A stretch of DNA of 64,000 nt, taken from Luteibacter aegosomatissinici. GTDB lineage: Bacteria > Pseudomonadota > Gammaproteobacteria > Xanthomonadales > Rhodanobacteraceae. Position 1 is the stretch's first letter. Each line of letters begins with the position of its first letter. Under the pieces are notes generated by a model that was not told the origin of the DNA, did no database searches, and was given only the letters and a program-made list of their open reading frames with translations. Below are positions 41,952 to 50,907 of this stretch, piece by piece. Where the stretch lies: assembly GCF_023078495.1 (NCBI RefSeq), contig NZ_CP095742.1, positions 868,001 to 932,000 of the forward strand, written 5' to 3'. Both the position numbers and the translations under genes were made by a program.

Positions 41952-42923
41952 TCAGATCTCAGGCTGCACAGCGATAGCCGACGGGTTGTTGCCGACGTTG
42001 ACCGTGGCAACCACCTTGTTGTTGATCGGATTGATCACCGACACCGTGTTCGAGCCAGCATTCGTGACGAATACGCGGCCGAGCGGAAGGCTCACAGCGA
42101 GGGGGCCCGGTGCCGCACCGACCGGCACGGTCGCGATCACCTTGTTGCTGGTCGCGTCGATCACCGACACCGTGCTATCGGAAAGGTTGGATACATAGGC
42201 GCGCGTGCCGAACAGGCTGGCGGCAACGGCATCCGAGTTATTGCCGGTAGCGATCGTGTACTTCACCTGGTTGGTCGAGGTATCGATCACCGACACGTTG
42301 CTCGAACCCTGGTTGGCCACGTACACGCGGGCACCGAACGGGCCGACATCCAGGCCGGTGGGGGAGGTGCCGACCGGCACGGTCGCCACGAGCTGCTTCG
42401 TGCGGGTATCGAGCACCGATACCGTGTTTTCGACAACGTTGGCGGTATACAGGTACTTGCCGCCCGGGCCCGTGGCTACGCCGAACGGCAGGCTGCCGAC
42501 GGGCAGCGAATCAACCACCTTGTAGCTGGCCGTATCGATCACGGAGACCGTATTGTCATTGGCATTGGTGACGTACGCTGAGCGACCGTCCGGGCTGACC
42601 GTTACGCCGAAGGGAAAGTTGCCCACTGCGATGGAAGCGATGACCGTATTGGTGGCGGCCTTGATGACGGATACCGTGTTGTCACTGGCATTGGTCACGT
42701 AAACCTTGCCGCCATCGGGGCTGACAGCGATACCGAGCGGCGAATTGCCCACCGGGATGGACGCCGTGACGGCATTGCGGGTCGTATCGATCACCGACAC
42801 GGTATTGTCGTTCTGGTTCGCCACATAGGCGTTCTTGTTGAAGGCGGCGGCGGGAAGAGCCACGGCGATCATCAGCAAGGGAAGGGCGGCACGAGCGGCC
42901 TTGAGCGTCAGTTGCTTATTCAT
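41952..42923 (-). CDS. exported seven-repeat YVTN beta-propeller (YncE-like)
   Basis: A 323-residue protein with a signal peptide (about 1-27). Seven repeats of about 42 residues follow. Each begins with a YVAN or YVTN strand, continues DNTVSVIDT, then a VATVPVG strand and a GIAVSPDG turn. Seven blades make a closed propeller. The E. coli YncE fold is similar; the role is unknown. It lies in tandem with a second gene of the same design, and the two are related but clearly diverged. Confidence 0.85.
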   Translation of the reverse strand: MNKQLTLKAARAALPLLMIAVALPAAAFNKNAYVANQNDNTVSVIDTTRNAVTASIPVGNSPLGIAVSPDGGKVYVTNASDNTVSVIKAATNTVIASIAVGNFPFGVTVSPDGRSAYVTNANDNTVSVIDTASYKVVDSLPVGSLPFGVATGPGGKYLYTANVVENTVSVLDTRTKQLVATVPVGTSPTGLDVGPFGARVYVANQGSSNVSVIDTSTNQVKYTIATGNNSDAVAASLFGTRAYVSNLSDSTVSVIDATSNKVIATVPVGAAPGPLAVSLPLGRVFVTNAGSNTVSVINPINNKVVATVNVGNNPSAIAVQPEI

Positions 42924-43182
42924 CCTGGAATGCCTCGGTAGTGGAAGGGGGCGCAATACTTCGCCCGCCACGCCCGAGGGTGCGGGCATGTCGAGTCTCG
43001 TTGCTCGGTGCCCGCGCCTGGCTGGAGCCGGCTCACAGCGACATCGTCGTTGAGCGGCGTCACGTTATCGAAAGCTCGTTACCGGCTGTTTCCCCGGGCG
43101 TGACGCTGGATGTTGCACGGGCATTGCACGGAGGGAGCAGGGTGCAGCCACCCGGACCGGTGGCCGCACGTCAATACGCCGG

Positions 43183-44190
43183 TCAGTCGCGAGGCTGGAT
43201 CGCGATGGCGCTGGGCCATTGGCCGGTTGCCACCGTGCTGATGACCTTGTTGGTGAGCGGATCGATCACCGATACCGTGTTTGAAGACACGTTCGCGACG
43301 TAGACCCGGCCCAGCCGGTTGACGGCGAGGGCACCTGGGTTCTCGCCGACAGGCACGGTGGCGATCGTGCGCCGCGTGATGGGGTTGATGACCGAGACGG
43401 TGCCGTCGACATCGTTCGCCACATACACGGGGATTCCGATGGGGCTGACCGCCACGGCATCCGGACCGTTGCCTGCCGGAAGCGTCGCGACGACATCGTT
43501 TGACCGGGTGTCGATCACGCTGACATCGTTCGTGACGTAGTTGCCCACATAGACGCGGGCGCCCAGCGGGCCTACGGCGATACCGTAGGGGAGCTCACCC
43601 ACAGGGATGGACGCCGTTACCGTGCGCGTCGTGGTGTCAACGGCCGTCGCCGAATTGTCGCCCGCGTTTGCCGTATATAGCCGACGCCCGCCGGGTCCGA
43701 ATGCCATGGCGATGGGCAGGTTGCCTACCGGGATGGTCGAGACGACCGTGTTGCTCGTGGTGTCGATCGCGGAAATCGTACTGTCGTTGGTGTTGGCGAC
43801 ATACACCTCACCACCGTTCGGATTTGCCGAGATCGCTGCCGGAGTCTTACCCACCGGAATGGTCGCGATCACCGTGTTCGAATCGGTATCGATGACCGAG
43901 ACCGTGTTATCGCCACCGTTGGCGACATAGACAGTCATTCCGTCCGGCGCAATCGTTATCGCATCCGGGATCCTGCCTACCGGTACGGTCGCGGTGACCG
44001 TATTCGTCACCATGTCGATCACCGTGACATCGGCCGATTTGTGGTTCGCCACATACGCGTGATTGTTATGCGCGAACGCGAGTGCGGGCATCGCCATCGC
44101 CAATGCCAGGGGCAATGCGCTTCGGACAAGAATCGCGGACGAACGACGAGCTTTGGAACTACCCCCAACTTTCACTGTTCCAGTTGCCAT
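43183..44190 (-). CDS. exported seven-repeat YVTN beta-propeller, paralog
   Basis: A 335-residue protein with a signal peptide (about 15-40, ending ALAFA). Seven blades of about 42 residues follow, with VYVANGGDNTVSVIDTDSN as the clearest example. The start at 44190 is supported by AAAGGAA five bases upstream. It is the upstream member of a tandem pair, 259 bases from the second gene, so each may have its own promoter. Confidence 0.85.
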   Translation of the reverse strand: MATGTVKVGGSSKARRSSAILVRSALPLALAMAMPALAFAHNNHAYVANHKSADVTVIDMVTNTVTATVPVGRIPDAITIAPDGMTVYVANGGDNTVSVIDTDSNTVIATIPVGKTPAAISANPNGGEVYVANTNDSTISAIDTTSNTVVSTIPVGNLPIAMAFGPGGRRLYTANAGDNSATAVDTTTRTVTASIPVGELPYGIAVGPLGARVYVGNYVTNDVSVIDTRSNDVVATLPAGNGPDAVAVSPIGIPVYVANDVDGTVSVINPITRRTIATVPVGENPGALAVNRLGRVYVANVSSNTVSVIDPLTNKVISTVATGQWPSAIAIQPRD

Positions 44191-44416
44191 GACATTCCTT
44201 TCATTGAACTGCCTGGGCACGATCGGGTGCCCTCCGTTATCTGTTCCTCGTGGCGCCTCGACGCCGCTGTGGCTACCGTGGCGCCCCGCGATCGTATCGT
44301 CTGGTTCGGGCGTTGGTAAGGCGGGCCTGGGCGGCCCTGCGGGCCGGGCGGCCTTGGGCTACGATTAGTGAGTCCCCGCGCAGGGGCGCCGGTTCGATCA
44401 TCCAGGGGAGTGGGAA

Positions 44417-45301
44417 ATGAAGTCCCGAACGTGGTTGTTTGCCTTAGGTCTGTACCTGCTCGCCACCGTGGTTCCCGCGAATGCCGACGAGAGCGCCGCA
44501 GCCGCCCAGGCGGCAACAGCAAAAGCCTCGATGGAAACTATGCAGATTCCCAGCCACGGCGGGCTGATGAACGCGCTGGTTTACATAGCGGCCGGTGAAG
44601 GGCCGCACCCCGTGGTCATCCTGCTGCATGGTTTCCCCGGCAACGAACGAAACCTGGATCTCGCACAGGACATGCGGCGCGCTGGCTGGGATGTGCTGTT
44701 CTTCAATTACCGTGGCTCGTGGGGTTCGACCGGCGATTTCTCCTTTGCCCATTCGATTGAAGACGTAGCCTCGGCGATCGCCTACGTGCGCACGCCCAGC
44801 AACGCAAAGCGCCTGCGGGCAGATCCGTCACGGATCGTCTTGGTCGGCCATAGCATGGGCGGCTTCATGGCCGTGCAGGGTGCGGCGGCCGATCCGGCCA
44901 TCAAGGGCATCGCGATGATCTCCGGCGCCGATTTCGCCGAGATGTTCGGGCAGCTCAAAGGCAGCAAACCAGAGGCGGTAAAGGCCATGGCTGCAGGCCT
45001 GGCCAAGGAAGGCATGGCACCGTTGAGTGGCTGCACGCCAGAGAGCCTTGCGCAACAGGTAGCCGACCATGCAGCGACATGGTCATTCCGTTCGAAAGTC
45101 GATGCGTTGAAGACGCGGCCCGTGTTCGTCATTACATCCGATGACGGGCTTGCCCAAGCGGATAACGCGTTTGCCGATACATTGAGGAAGGCCGGCAGTG
45201 CGCAGGTGACGACGTTGCACCTTGCTACCGACCACGCGTACTCCGATAAACGTACCGAGCTTTCCGCGGCATTACTGAAGTGGCTGGCGGTGGCTAAGTG
45301 A
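44417..45301 (+). CDS. exported alpha/beta hydrolase
   Basis: A 294-residue protein with signal peptide (ending ANADES). The oxyanion segment is ILLHGFPGNERN. The nucleophile is the Ser in VGHSMGGFMA, the acid the Asp in ITSDDGLAQ, and the base the His in TDHAYSD. The family includes carboxylesterases and peptidases of the S9/S15-like group; the substrate is unknown. It overlaps the next gene by GTGA. Confidence 0.8.
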   Translation: MKSRTWLFALGLYLLATVVPANADESAAAAQAATAKASMETMQIPSHGGLMNALVYIAAGEGPHPVVILLHGFPGNERNLDLAQDMRRAGWDVLFFNYRGSWGSTGDFSFAHSIEDVASAIAYVRTPSNAKRLRADPSRIVLVGHSMGGFMAVQGAAADPAIKGIAMISGADFAEMFGQLKGSKPEAVKAMAAGLAKEGMAPLSGCTPESLAQQVADHAATWSFRSKVDALKTRPVFVITSDDGLAQADNAFADTLRKAGSAQVTTLHLATDHAYSDKRTELSAALLKWLAVAK

Positions 45302-45723
45302 GCCGTGCCCTCAGGTGGCGGCTCACAGGCATAGTCGCGGCCTTAGCCCTCGGAGTGGTCAATGCGCCCGTGCAAGCCTCAGAAGAAGGCATGCTCACAC
45401 TGGATGCGTTCGAGGCCCGTTCTCCTGGAATCGGTGCCTCTGGTCCGGTGGCGGTGTCGGGATCGCAAGACACGCATGGTGTTTCCAGATTGCTGGTCAG
45501 CGCTTTTGGCAAGCACATGGAGCTTGATGCGGCTCTGCTAGATAAGCTCCACGGCTTTCACTTTAACGGAATGCAAATTTCGTATGAGGAGGGATACGAA
45601 GAGCTCGGCGGGCGCACCCTTTACATCATGCTTTCGAAAGGGTTCACCTCCGGGGTTGTCTCCAGGAAGTTCGTGGTCGTCACTGAAGATGGGGCGATCA
45701 AGGTGCGCGACGACCTTCGTTGA
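45298..45723 (+). CDS. exported hypothetical protein
   Basis: A 141-residue protein with a GTG start overlapping the hydrolase stop (GTGA) and a signal peptide (about 1-28, ending VQASEE). No family is recognised. The central part is acidic (FNGMQISYEEGYEELGG). Translational coupling to the hydrolase suggests a joint role in the periplasm. The base composition seems lower in GC than that of neighbouring genes. Confidence 0.6.
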   Translation: MSRALRWRLTGIVAALALGVVNAPVQASEEGMLTLDAFEARSPGIGASGPVAVSGSQDTHGVSRLLVSAFGKHMELDAALLDKLHGFHFNGMQISYEEGYEELGGRTLYIMLSKGFTSGVVSRKFVVVTEDGAIKVRDDLR

Positions 45724-45759
45724 TGGAGCAGCGCCAGCGATTGAGCTACATGTGACGAT

Positions 45760-46005
45760 ATGAGATCGACTATGACGAGCTATCAACGAATCGCCGTGCT
45801 GGTCCTCCGCCTTCTGGGCTCCCTCTGGACGTTGTTCATTACCTTTGTATGGGGCCTTTACCTGGTAGAAGCGGCGTTCGGCGTTGAGGTGCAGCACTAT
45901 CCTGCCCACACGGTGATAGGCAACCTGGGGTACATCGTCCTGGGACTTCTGGTTGTGGCCATCTCGAAACCGCTGGGCCGCGCGGTTGGCCGGGGGCTGG
46001 ATTAG
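45760..46005 (+). CDS. small membrane protein
   Basis: An 81-residue protein with two predicted helices (about 10-33 and 50-68) and a basic C-terminus. ATGs at 45760 and 45772 are both possible starts. No family is recognised. Confidence 0.5.
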   Translation: MRSTMTSYQRIAVLVLRLLGSLWTLFITFVWGLYLVEAAFGVEVQHYPAHTVIGNLGYIVLGLLVVAISKPLGRAVGRGLD

Positions 46006-46056
46006 GTCGCTGCTGTCCGACGCCAGCCATCGGTCCCGCTGGCGCGTCCGGGTTGC

Positions 46057-46062
46057 TAAAAT
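46057..46062 (+). promoter_or_regulatory. -10 element giving a probably leaderless dusA mRNA
   Basis: TAAAAT ends seven bases before the dusA ATG at 46069. That places transcription start at or next to the start codon. A clear -35 is not seen, and no ribosome-binding site fits between. Confidence 0.35.
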
Positions 46063-46068
46063 ACCCCG

Positions 46069-47049
46069 ATGCAACCCATTGACCCTTCAGCCTTTCGCCT
46101 TACCGTCGCCCCCATGATGGACTGGACGGACCGGCACTGCCGGTACTTCCACCGTCTGCTGTCGCCGCATGCCCGCCTGTATACCGAGATGGTGACCAGC
46201 GCCGCGCTGGTACGCGGCGGGCAGCTGCGCCTGCTTGAGCACAGCCACGAGGAGCATCCGGTCGCCCTGCAGCTGGGCGGCAGCGACCCGGCGGAACTGG
46301 CCCAGGCCGCGATCCTGGGCGCCCGGGCCGGGTACGACGAAATCAACCTCAACGTGGGTTGCCCATCCGATCGGGTGCAGTCTGGCAAGTTCGGCGCCTG
46401 CCTGATGCGTGAGCCGGAGCTGGTGGGTGAGTGCGTCCGGGCGATGGCCGAGGTGGTGGATGTGCCGGTGACGGTGAAGTGCCGTATTGGCGTCGATGAC
46501 CAGGACGAGTACGCCGACCTGCAGCACTTCACCCAGGTGATGGTGCAGGCCGGGGTCAAGATCCTGGTGGTCCACGCCCGCAAGGCCTGGCTGGAGGGGC
46601 TCAGCCCCAAGGAGAATCGGGAAATCCCGCCGCTCGACTACGGCCGGGTCTACCGGCTGAAGCAGGCATTCCCCGACCTCACCATCGTCATCAATGGCGG
46701 TATCACCAGCGTTGAGGCGGTGCAGGAGCATCTGGCCCACGTGGATGGGGTCATGCTGGGCCGGGCGGCCTACCACGACCCATTTATCCTGGCCCAGCTG
46801 GAAACTGCCCTGTACGGTGCGCCGCTGGCGGATCGGGCCGATGTGCTGGAGCGGATGCGCATCTACATCGAGGCCGAACTGGCCCGTGGCACGGCCCTGA
46901 AGCACATCACCCGGCACATCCTCGGCCTGTACCAGGGCGAGCCGGGCGCCCGGGGTTTCCGCCGCCAGCTGTCGGAGGGCGCCCATCTCCCGGGGGCCGA
47001 TTGGGGCCTGATCGCGTCGGCCATGGCCCCCCTGCGCCGGGCGGCCTAA
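46069..47049 (+). CDS. dusA: tRNA-dihydrouridine synthase DusA
   Basis: A 326-residue FMN enzyme that reduces uridines 20/20a in the D-loop of tRNA with NADPH. It begins RLTVAPMMDWTDRHCRYFHR, keeps LQLGGSDPAELA, the catalytic Cys in NLNVGCPSDRVQSGKFGACLM, and the FMN region VINGGI and GVMLGRAAYHDP. The length is usual for DusA. It is preceded by a TAAAAT box seven bases before the ATG, suggesting a leaderless message. Confidence 0.95.
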   Translation: MQPIDPSAFRLTVAPMMDWTDRHCRYFHRLLSPHARLYTEMVTSAALVRGGQLRLLEHSHEEHPVALQLGGSDPAELAQAAILGARAGYDEINLNVGCPSDRVQSGKFGACLMREPELVGECVRAMAEVVDVPVTVKCRIGVDDQDEYADLQHFTQVMVQAGVKILVVHARKAWLEGLSPKENREIPPLDYGRVYRLKQAFPDLTIVINGGITSVEAVQEHLAHVDGVMLGRAAYHDPFILAQLETALYGAPLADRADVLERMRIYIEAELARGTALKHITRHILGLYQGEPGARGFRRQLSEGAHLPGADWGLIASAMAPLRRAA

Positions 47050-47118
47050 GTTTCGTTCAGCTTCAGGCCGGGCGGCGCTCGGCATGATCGGCGCGAATCG
47101 CATGCCACCGCGCCAGAC

Positions 47119-47406
47119 ATGAAAATCACGTTCCGTCCGCTAATTTTCGCCGCCATCTGCGCCGGCGCACCCTTCGCCGCCCTGGCCCAGCAGTCGATGA
47201 CGCTGGAGCAGGCGGTAGCGAAGGTGCAGAAAGATACCGGGGGGAAGGTGCTTTCGGCGGACACCCGTCTGGTCGAGCGCGGCCGCATCACCGAATACCG
47301 GGTCAAGGTCCTCACACTGGACGGGCACGTGAAAGTGGTGCCCCTTCGAACCGAAACTGCCAAGCCCCTGGACGCCAGCGCCGGGGATAACAAGGAGAGA
47401 CATTAA
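47119..47406 (+). CDS. exported PepSY-domain protein
   Basis: A 95-residue protein with a signal peptide (about 1-23, ending ALAQ). A PepSY-like domain follows: MTLEQAVAKVQKDTGGKVLSADTRLVERGRITEYRVKVLT. Its stop codon (TAA) overlaps the ATG of phoP by one base, so it belongs to the phoPQ operon. PepSY proteins next to sensor kinases may modulate peptidases or the sensor in the periplasm. Confidence 0.8.
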   Translation: MKITFRPLIFAAICAGAPFAALAQQSMTLEQAVAKVQKDTGGKVLSADTRLVERGRITEYRVKVLTLDGHVKVVPLRTETAKPLDASAGDNKERH

Positions 47407-48098
47407 TGCGAATCCTGCTCGTTGAGGACGAAGCCCCGCTGCGCGAAACCCTCGCGGCGCGCCTGAAGCGCGATGGCTTCGCCGTCGATGCCGCCCAGGA
47501 TGGCGAAGAAGGCCTCTACCTTGGCCGCGAGGTCCCGTTCGATCTCGCCATCATCGACCTCGGCCTGCCCAAGCTGTCGGGCATGGACCTGGTGAAGGCC
47601 CTGCGCGAGCACGGCCAGCGCTACCCCATCCTGATCCTTACCGCCCGCGGCAGCTGGCAGGACAAGGTGGAAGGCCTGAAGCACGGCGCCGACGATTACC
47701 TGGTCAAGCCCTTTCACGTGGAAGAGCTGCTGGCGCGCATCAACGCGCTGGTCCGCCGCGCGAGCGGCTGGTCCAAGCCGGTGCTGGCCTGCGGCCCGAT
47801 CAAGCTGGATACCACGGCCCAGACCGTGACCGTCGAAGGCCGCCAGGTGGACCTCACCAGCTACGAGTACAAGGTGCTTGAGTACCTCATGCTCCATGCG
47901 GGCGAGCTGGTCTCCAAGGCCGACCTCACCGAACACATCTACCAGCAGGATTTCGATCGCGATTCGAACGTGCTGGAAGTGTTCATTGGCCGCCTGCGCC
48001 GCAAGCTCGATCCGGAAAGTGCGCTCAAGCCCATCGAAACCGTGCGCGGCCGTGGCTACCGTTTCGCGATCCCGCGTAACGAGGCGGACGAAGACTAA
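47406..48098 (+). CDS. phoP: response regulator PhoP
   Basis: A 230-residue OmpR-family regulator. The receiver has the acidic pocket E7-D8, phosphorylation site D51 in IIDLGLPK, T79 in LTAR and K101 in DDYLVKPF. The C-terminal winged helix has SYEYKVLEYLMLHAGELVSK and DRDSNVLEVFIGRLRRKL, the latter very typical of PhoP. PhoP controls envelope and virulence genes in response to Mg2+ or peptides in related species. It overlaps the PepSY gene and lies just before phoQ. Confidence 0.9.
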   Translation: MRILLVEDEAPLRETLAARLKRDGFAVDAAQDGEEGLYLGREVPFDLAIIDLGLPKLSGMDLVKALREHGQRYPILILTARGSWQDKVEGLKHGADDYLVKPFHVEELLARINALVRRASGWSKPVLACGPIKLDTTAQTVTVEGRQVDLTSYEYKVLEYLMLHAGELVSKADLTEHIYQQDFDRDSNVLEVFIGRLRRKLDPESALKPIETVRGRGYRFAIPRNEADED

Positions 48099-48153
48099 GA
48101 ACATCGCGGCGGCGTGGCACGATGCCGCGCCGCCGTGAAGGCATTTGCGAAGC

Positions 48154-49542
48154 ATGGAAAACGCTTCTTCGACCAAACGCCGGCCCTTGTCGCTGGCCGC
48201 GCGTGCGGCGCTCGCCACCGGCTTCGCGCTGGCGGCGTTTCTTGGCCTGACGGGCCTTGCCCAGAACAAGGCGAACTACGCGTCCGAGCTGTCGGCCATG
48301 CACGACCGGCTGCATAACTACGCCATCGCGTACATCACCGGCACGGACATCACCCGCGCCGGCAAGGTCACCACGCCCGATAGCCAGCCCAACCCCGATT
48401 TCTCGCGGCCCGGCTCCGGCCTTTACGCGATCATCGTGGGCAACGACGGGTTCCGTTGGGAATCGTCATCGGCGCTGGGCCGCGACTTCGATTTCGTGCG
48501 CATGCTGTCGCCGGGCGAAACCGCGTTCGAGCCGGTGGAAACCCGTAGCGGCAAGTTGTACGTCTTCAGCTACGGCGTATCGCTGGATAGCACGGACAAG
48601 CGCAGCGTCCCGCTGACCTTTGCCGTCGCGCAAACCGAAGACCAGTTCGAACGCCAGGTGGCGACGTACCGGCGTACGCAGTTCCTGTGGCTGGCCATGC
48701 TCGGCATGATGCTGATGCTGCTGCAGCTGTTCCTGCTGCGCTGGAGCCTGCTGCCGCTGCGCCGTGTGTCGAGCGATCTGGCCCATATCGAACGTGGCGC
48801 ACGCGATCACCTGGATGGTCCGTACCCGGTGGAGCTGACGGTGCTCACCCGCCGCCTCAACGCCTTCATCGACAGCGAACGCGAACAGCGCACGCGTTAC
48901 CGCGACACGCTGGCCGACCTGGCGCACAGCCTGAAAACCCCGCTGGCCGTGATCCGCTCGCAGCTGGAAACCGATGGCGACGCACGCAGCCTGCGCGGCG
49001 ATATCCTCGACCAGGTGCGCAAGATGGACGAGATCGTCGCGTACCAGTTATCGCGCGCGGCGACCTCGGGCCGGCGCACCATTGCCGCGGAAGAACCCAT
49101 CGCAGGCCACGCGGAAGACCTGGTGCAAAGCCTGGAGAAGGTCTACGCCGCAAAGAACGTGCTGTGCGAGTTTGAACTCGAAGATGGCGTGGCGTTCCCG
49201 GGCGAGCAGGGCGACCTGCTCGAACTCATGGGTAACCTTGTCGAGAACGCCTTCAAGTGGGCCTCGCACCGTGTGCTGCTAACGGCGCGCGCGCAGCGCC
49301 AGGGCAGGGGTGGGCGTAACGGCCTCGAGCTGATCGTGGAAGACGACGGTCCCGGCATTCCCGACGAGAAGATCGAAAAAATCCTCCAGCGCGGCGTGCG
49401 TGGCGACGAGAAGGTGCAAGGCCACGGCATCGGCCTGTCGATCGTGCAGGACATCATCAAGGCCTACCAGGGCACGCTGCACGTGGATCACTCCGAAGAA
49501 CTGGGTGGCGCCCGCTTCCGCGTAACCATCCCGCCCGCCTGA
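48154..49542 (+). CDS. phoQ: sensor histidine kinase PhoQ
   Basis: A 462-residue sensor with two transmembrane helices (about 14-34 and 175-195) flanking a periplasmic domain. A HAMP-like linker, then HisKA with H258 in DLAHSLKTPLAV, and an ATPase domain with LVENAFKWA, EDDGPGIP and GHGIGLSIVQDI follow. The ATG at 48154 is preferred over TTG at 48145. It is the third gene of the PepSY-phoP-phoQ unit. A family-B REP unit follows 20 bases after the stop. Confidence 0.88.
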   Translation: MENASSTKRRPLSLAARAALATGFALAAFLGLTGLAQNKANYASELSAMHDRLHNYAIAYITGTDITRAGKVTTPDSQPNPDFSRPGSGLYAIIVGNDGFRWESSSALGRDFDFVRMLSPGETAFEPVETRSGKLYVFSYGVSLDSTDKRSVPLTFAVAQTEDQFERQVATYRRTQFLWLAMLGMMLMLLQLFLLRWSLLPLRRVSSDLAHIERGARDHLDGPYPVELTVLTRRLNAFIDSEREQRTRYRDTLADLAHSLKTPLAVIRSQLETDGDARSLRGDILDQVRKMDEIVAYQLSRAATSGRRTIAAEEPIAGHAEDLVQSLEKVYAAKNVLCEFELEDGVAFPGEQGDLLELMGNLVENAFKWASHRVLLTARAQRQGRGGRNGLELIVEDDGPGIPDEKIEKILQRGVRGDEKVQGHGIGLSIVQDIIKAYQGTLHVDHSEELGGARFRVTIPPA

Positions 49543-49561
49543 TACCAGGGCCAACGTTTTT

Positions 49562-49584
49562 GTAGGAGCGCGCTTGCTCGCGAT
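49562..49584 (+). repeat. single family-B REP unit
   Basis: GTAGGAGCGCGCTTGCTCGCGAT, between the convergent phoQ and mtfA genes. Confidence 0.75.
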
Positions 49585-49588
49585 CACC

Positions 49589-50359
49589 CTACGGTGCAGG
49601 CGACGGCCCATAAAAATCGGCGAGCAGCTTTGCTACCTTCGGCTCCGCCGCCCGCAACACCGCAGGCTGCGAAAAATGCAGCTCACTGGCCACCGCGAAA
49701 AACTCTTCGGGTGCTTCGGCCGCATACGGATCAATCGCCGTCTCCCGGCCGCGCTCCACGAGCTTCACCTGCCGGTCGAACGCAGCCTGCATCGTGTTGA
49801 TCCACTCACGACGGTTCATTCCCGCCAGTAGCGGCGGTACGCCGTTTGCGGGGGCGGCGAGCATATCCAGCTTGTGCGCCATCTCGTGGATCACCACGTT
49901 GAAGCCGTCCCACGGCGCTTCGATATCGAGCTTCACATCGGCCAGTGAAAGCACCATGGGCCCGCGATCCCAGGCCTCGCCGATCAGCGTGTCATCGCTT
50001 TCAGTGATCACGCCGCTGTGCGCATCGCGGTGGTTGCGCCGCACGTTGAACTCACCGGGATACACCAGCACGTTGGTCCAGCCCTTGAAGGCTTTTGGCC
50101 CACGGGGCAGGGCAGGCAGGCTGGCTTGCATGGCGATCACCAGGGTCCAGAACGGATCGAGCTGGGCCCCGGCCAGCGCGTGAAAGCGCTTGGTATGCAG
50201 GAACAGGGCGGTGAGCTGGCGCAGGTAATGCAGTCGCGGCGCATCGAGCGTGCGGGCGAGCGGCACCCGCGCCACGGCTTCTTTCCAGCGAGCGTCATCG
50301 ATGGGGGGTAGCGGCGCGCGGAAACGCGCCAGGAACGACGACCAACCACGAAAGATCAG
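49589..50359 (-). CDS. mtfA: zinc metallopeptidase MtfA (M90), probable CTG start
   Basis: From the CTG at 50359 the protein has 256 residues, close to the 265 of E. coli MtfA. The zinc motif is HEMAHKLD with H158, and a downstream ligand may be in EEFFAV. The segment ARWKEAVARVPL near the start matches the conserved W-x-E-A-x4-P-L of the family. The first ordinary start, GTG at 50275, would remove that segment. The CTG overlaps the stop of the upstream gene as CTGA. MtfA is a cytoplasmic peptidase that binds the glucose repressor Mlc in E. coli. Confidence 0.82.
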   Translation of the reverse strand: MIFRGWSSFLARFRAPLPPIDDARWKEAVARVPLARTLDAPRLHYLRQLTALFLHTKRFHALAGAQLDPFWTLVIAMQASLPALPRGPKAFKGWTNVLVYPGEFNVRRNHRDAHSGVITESDDTLIGEAWDRGPMVLSLADVKLDIEAPWDGFNVVIHEMAHKLDMLAAPANGVPPLLAGMNRREWINTMQAAFDRQVKLVERGRETAIDPYAAEAPEEFFAVASELHFSQPAVLRAAEPKVAKLLADFYGPSPAP

Positions 50360-50706
50360 AGCATGGACCCCGGGAGCAGCGACTGCCAGCTCGGTGCGGG
50401 CGCCCGGCTGGGGGCAGCGCCGTCGCGGTTCGCATCGTCCGGATCGACGGTGGGCGACGAGGATGCCGAGGAACCGCCGCTGGAGCGGCTGCCACTACCG
50501 GTCCGGGTCGACATCATGTCGCCCCCGGTGGAGGCGTCGTGGGGAGCACTACCTTGCGACCGGCCGGAAGAACCTTCGAACGACGACGACGCGGCCGCCC
50601 CGCCCATGGAAAACAGGCCGGCGGATGGGTCGATGTCAGAAGCGGCGGCGGTGCCGGTGGCACCGACGAGGCACAGACATCCGAAGATGTACGGTCTGGC
50701 GTTCAT
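50356..50706 (-). CDS. exported Ser/Gly-rich hypothetical protein
   Basis: A 116-residue protein with a signal peptide (about 1-23, ending TAAASD). The mature part is low-complexity, rich in Ser, Gly, Ala and Pro. No family is recognised. Its TGA stop overlaps the likely CTG start of mtfA. Confidence 0.55.
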   Translation of the reverse strand: MNARPYIFGCLCLVGATGTAAASDIDPSAGLFSMGGAAASSSFEGSSGRSQGSAPHDASTGGDMMSTRTGSGSRSSGGSSASSSPTVDPDDANRDGAAPSRAPAPSWQSLLPGSML

Positions 50707-50907
50707 CGGTAAACCCCAAGGCCCCCGGACAATACGGGGGGACGACCGATCCTCGCAGAAAATTCACGGGGGCGCCAGTGTGGTTCGTCGGCGCTGGGGC
50801 CCTGTGGCGGGTGACCCGGGCGAAAACCTTTCGCCTGCCCTAGAATCAGCGGATGTCCCCGTTTCCCCAACCCCCGGCAGGGGCCGCCTGACGGCCCGAC
50901 GGCACCC

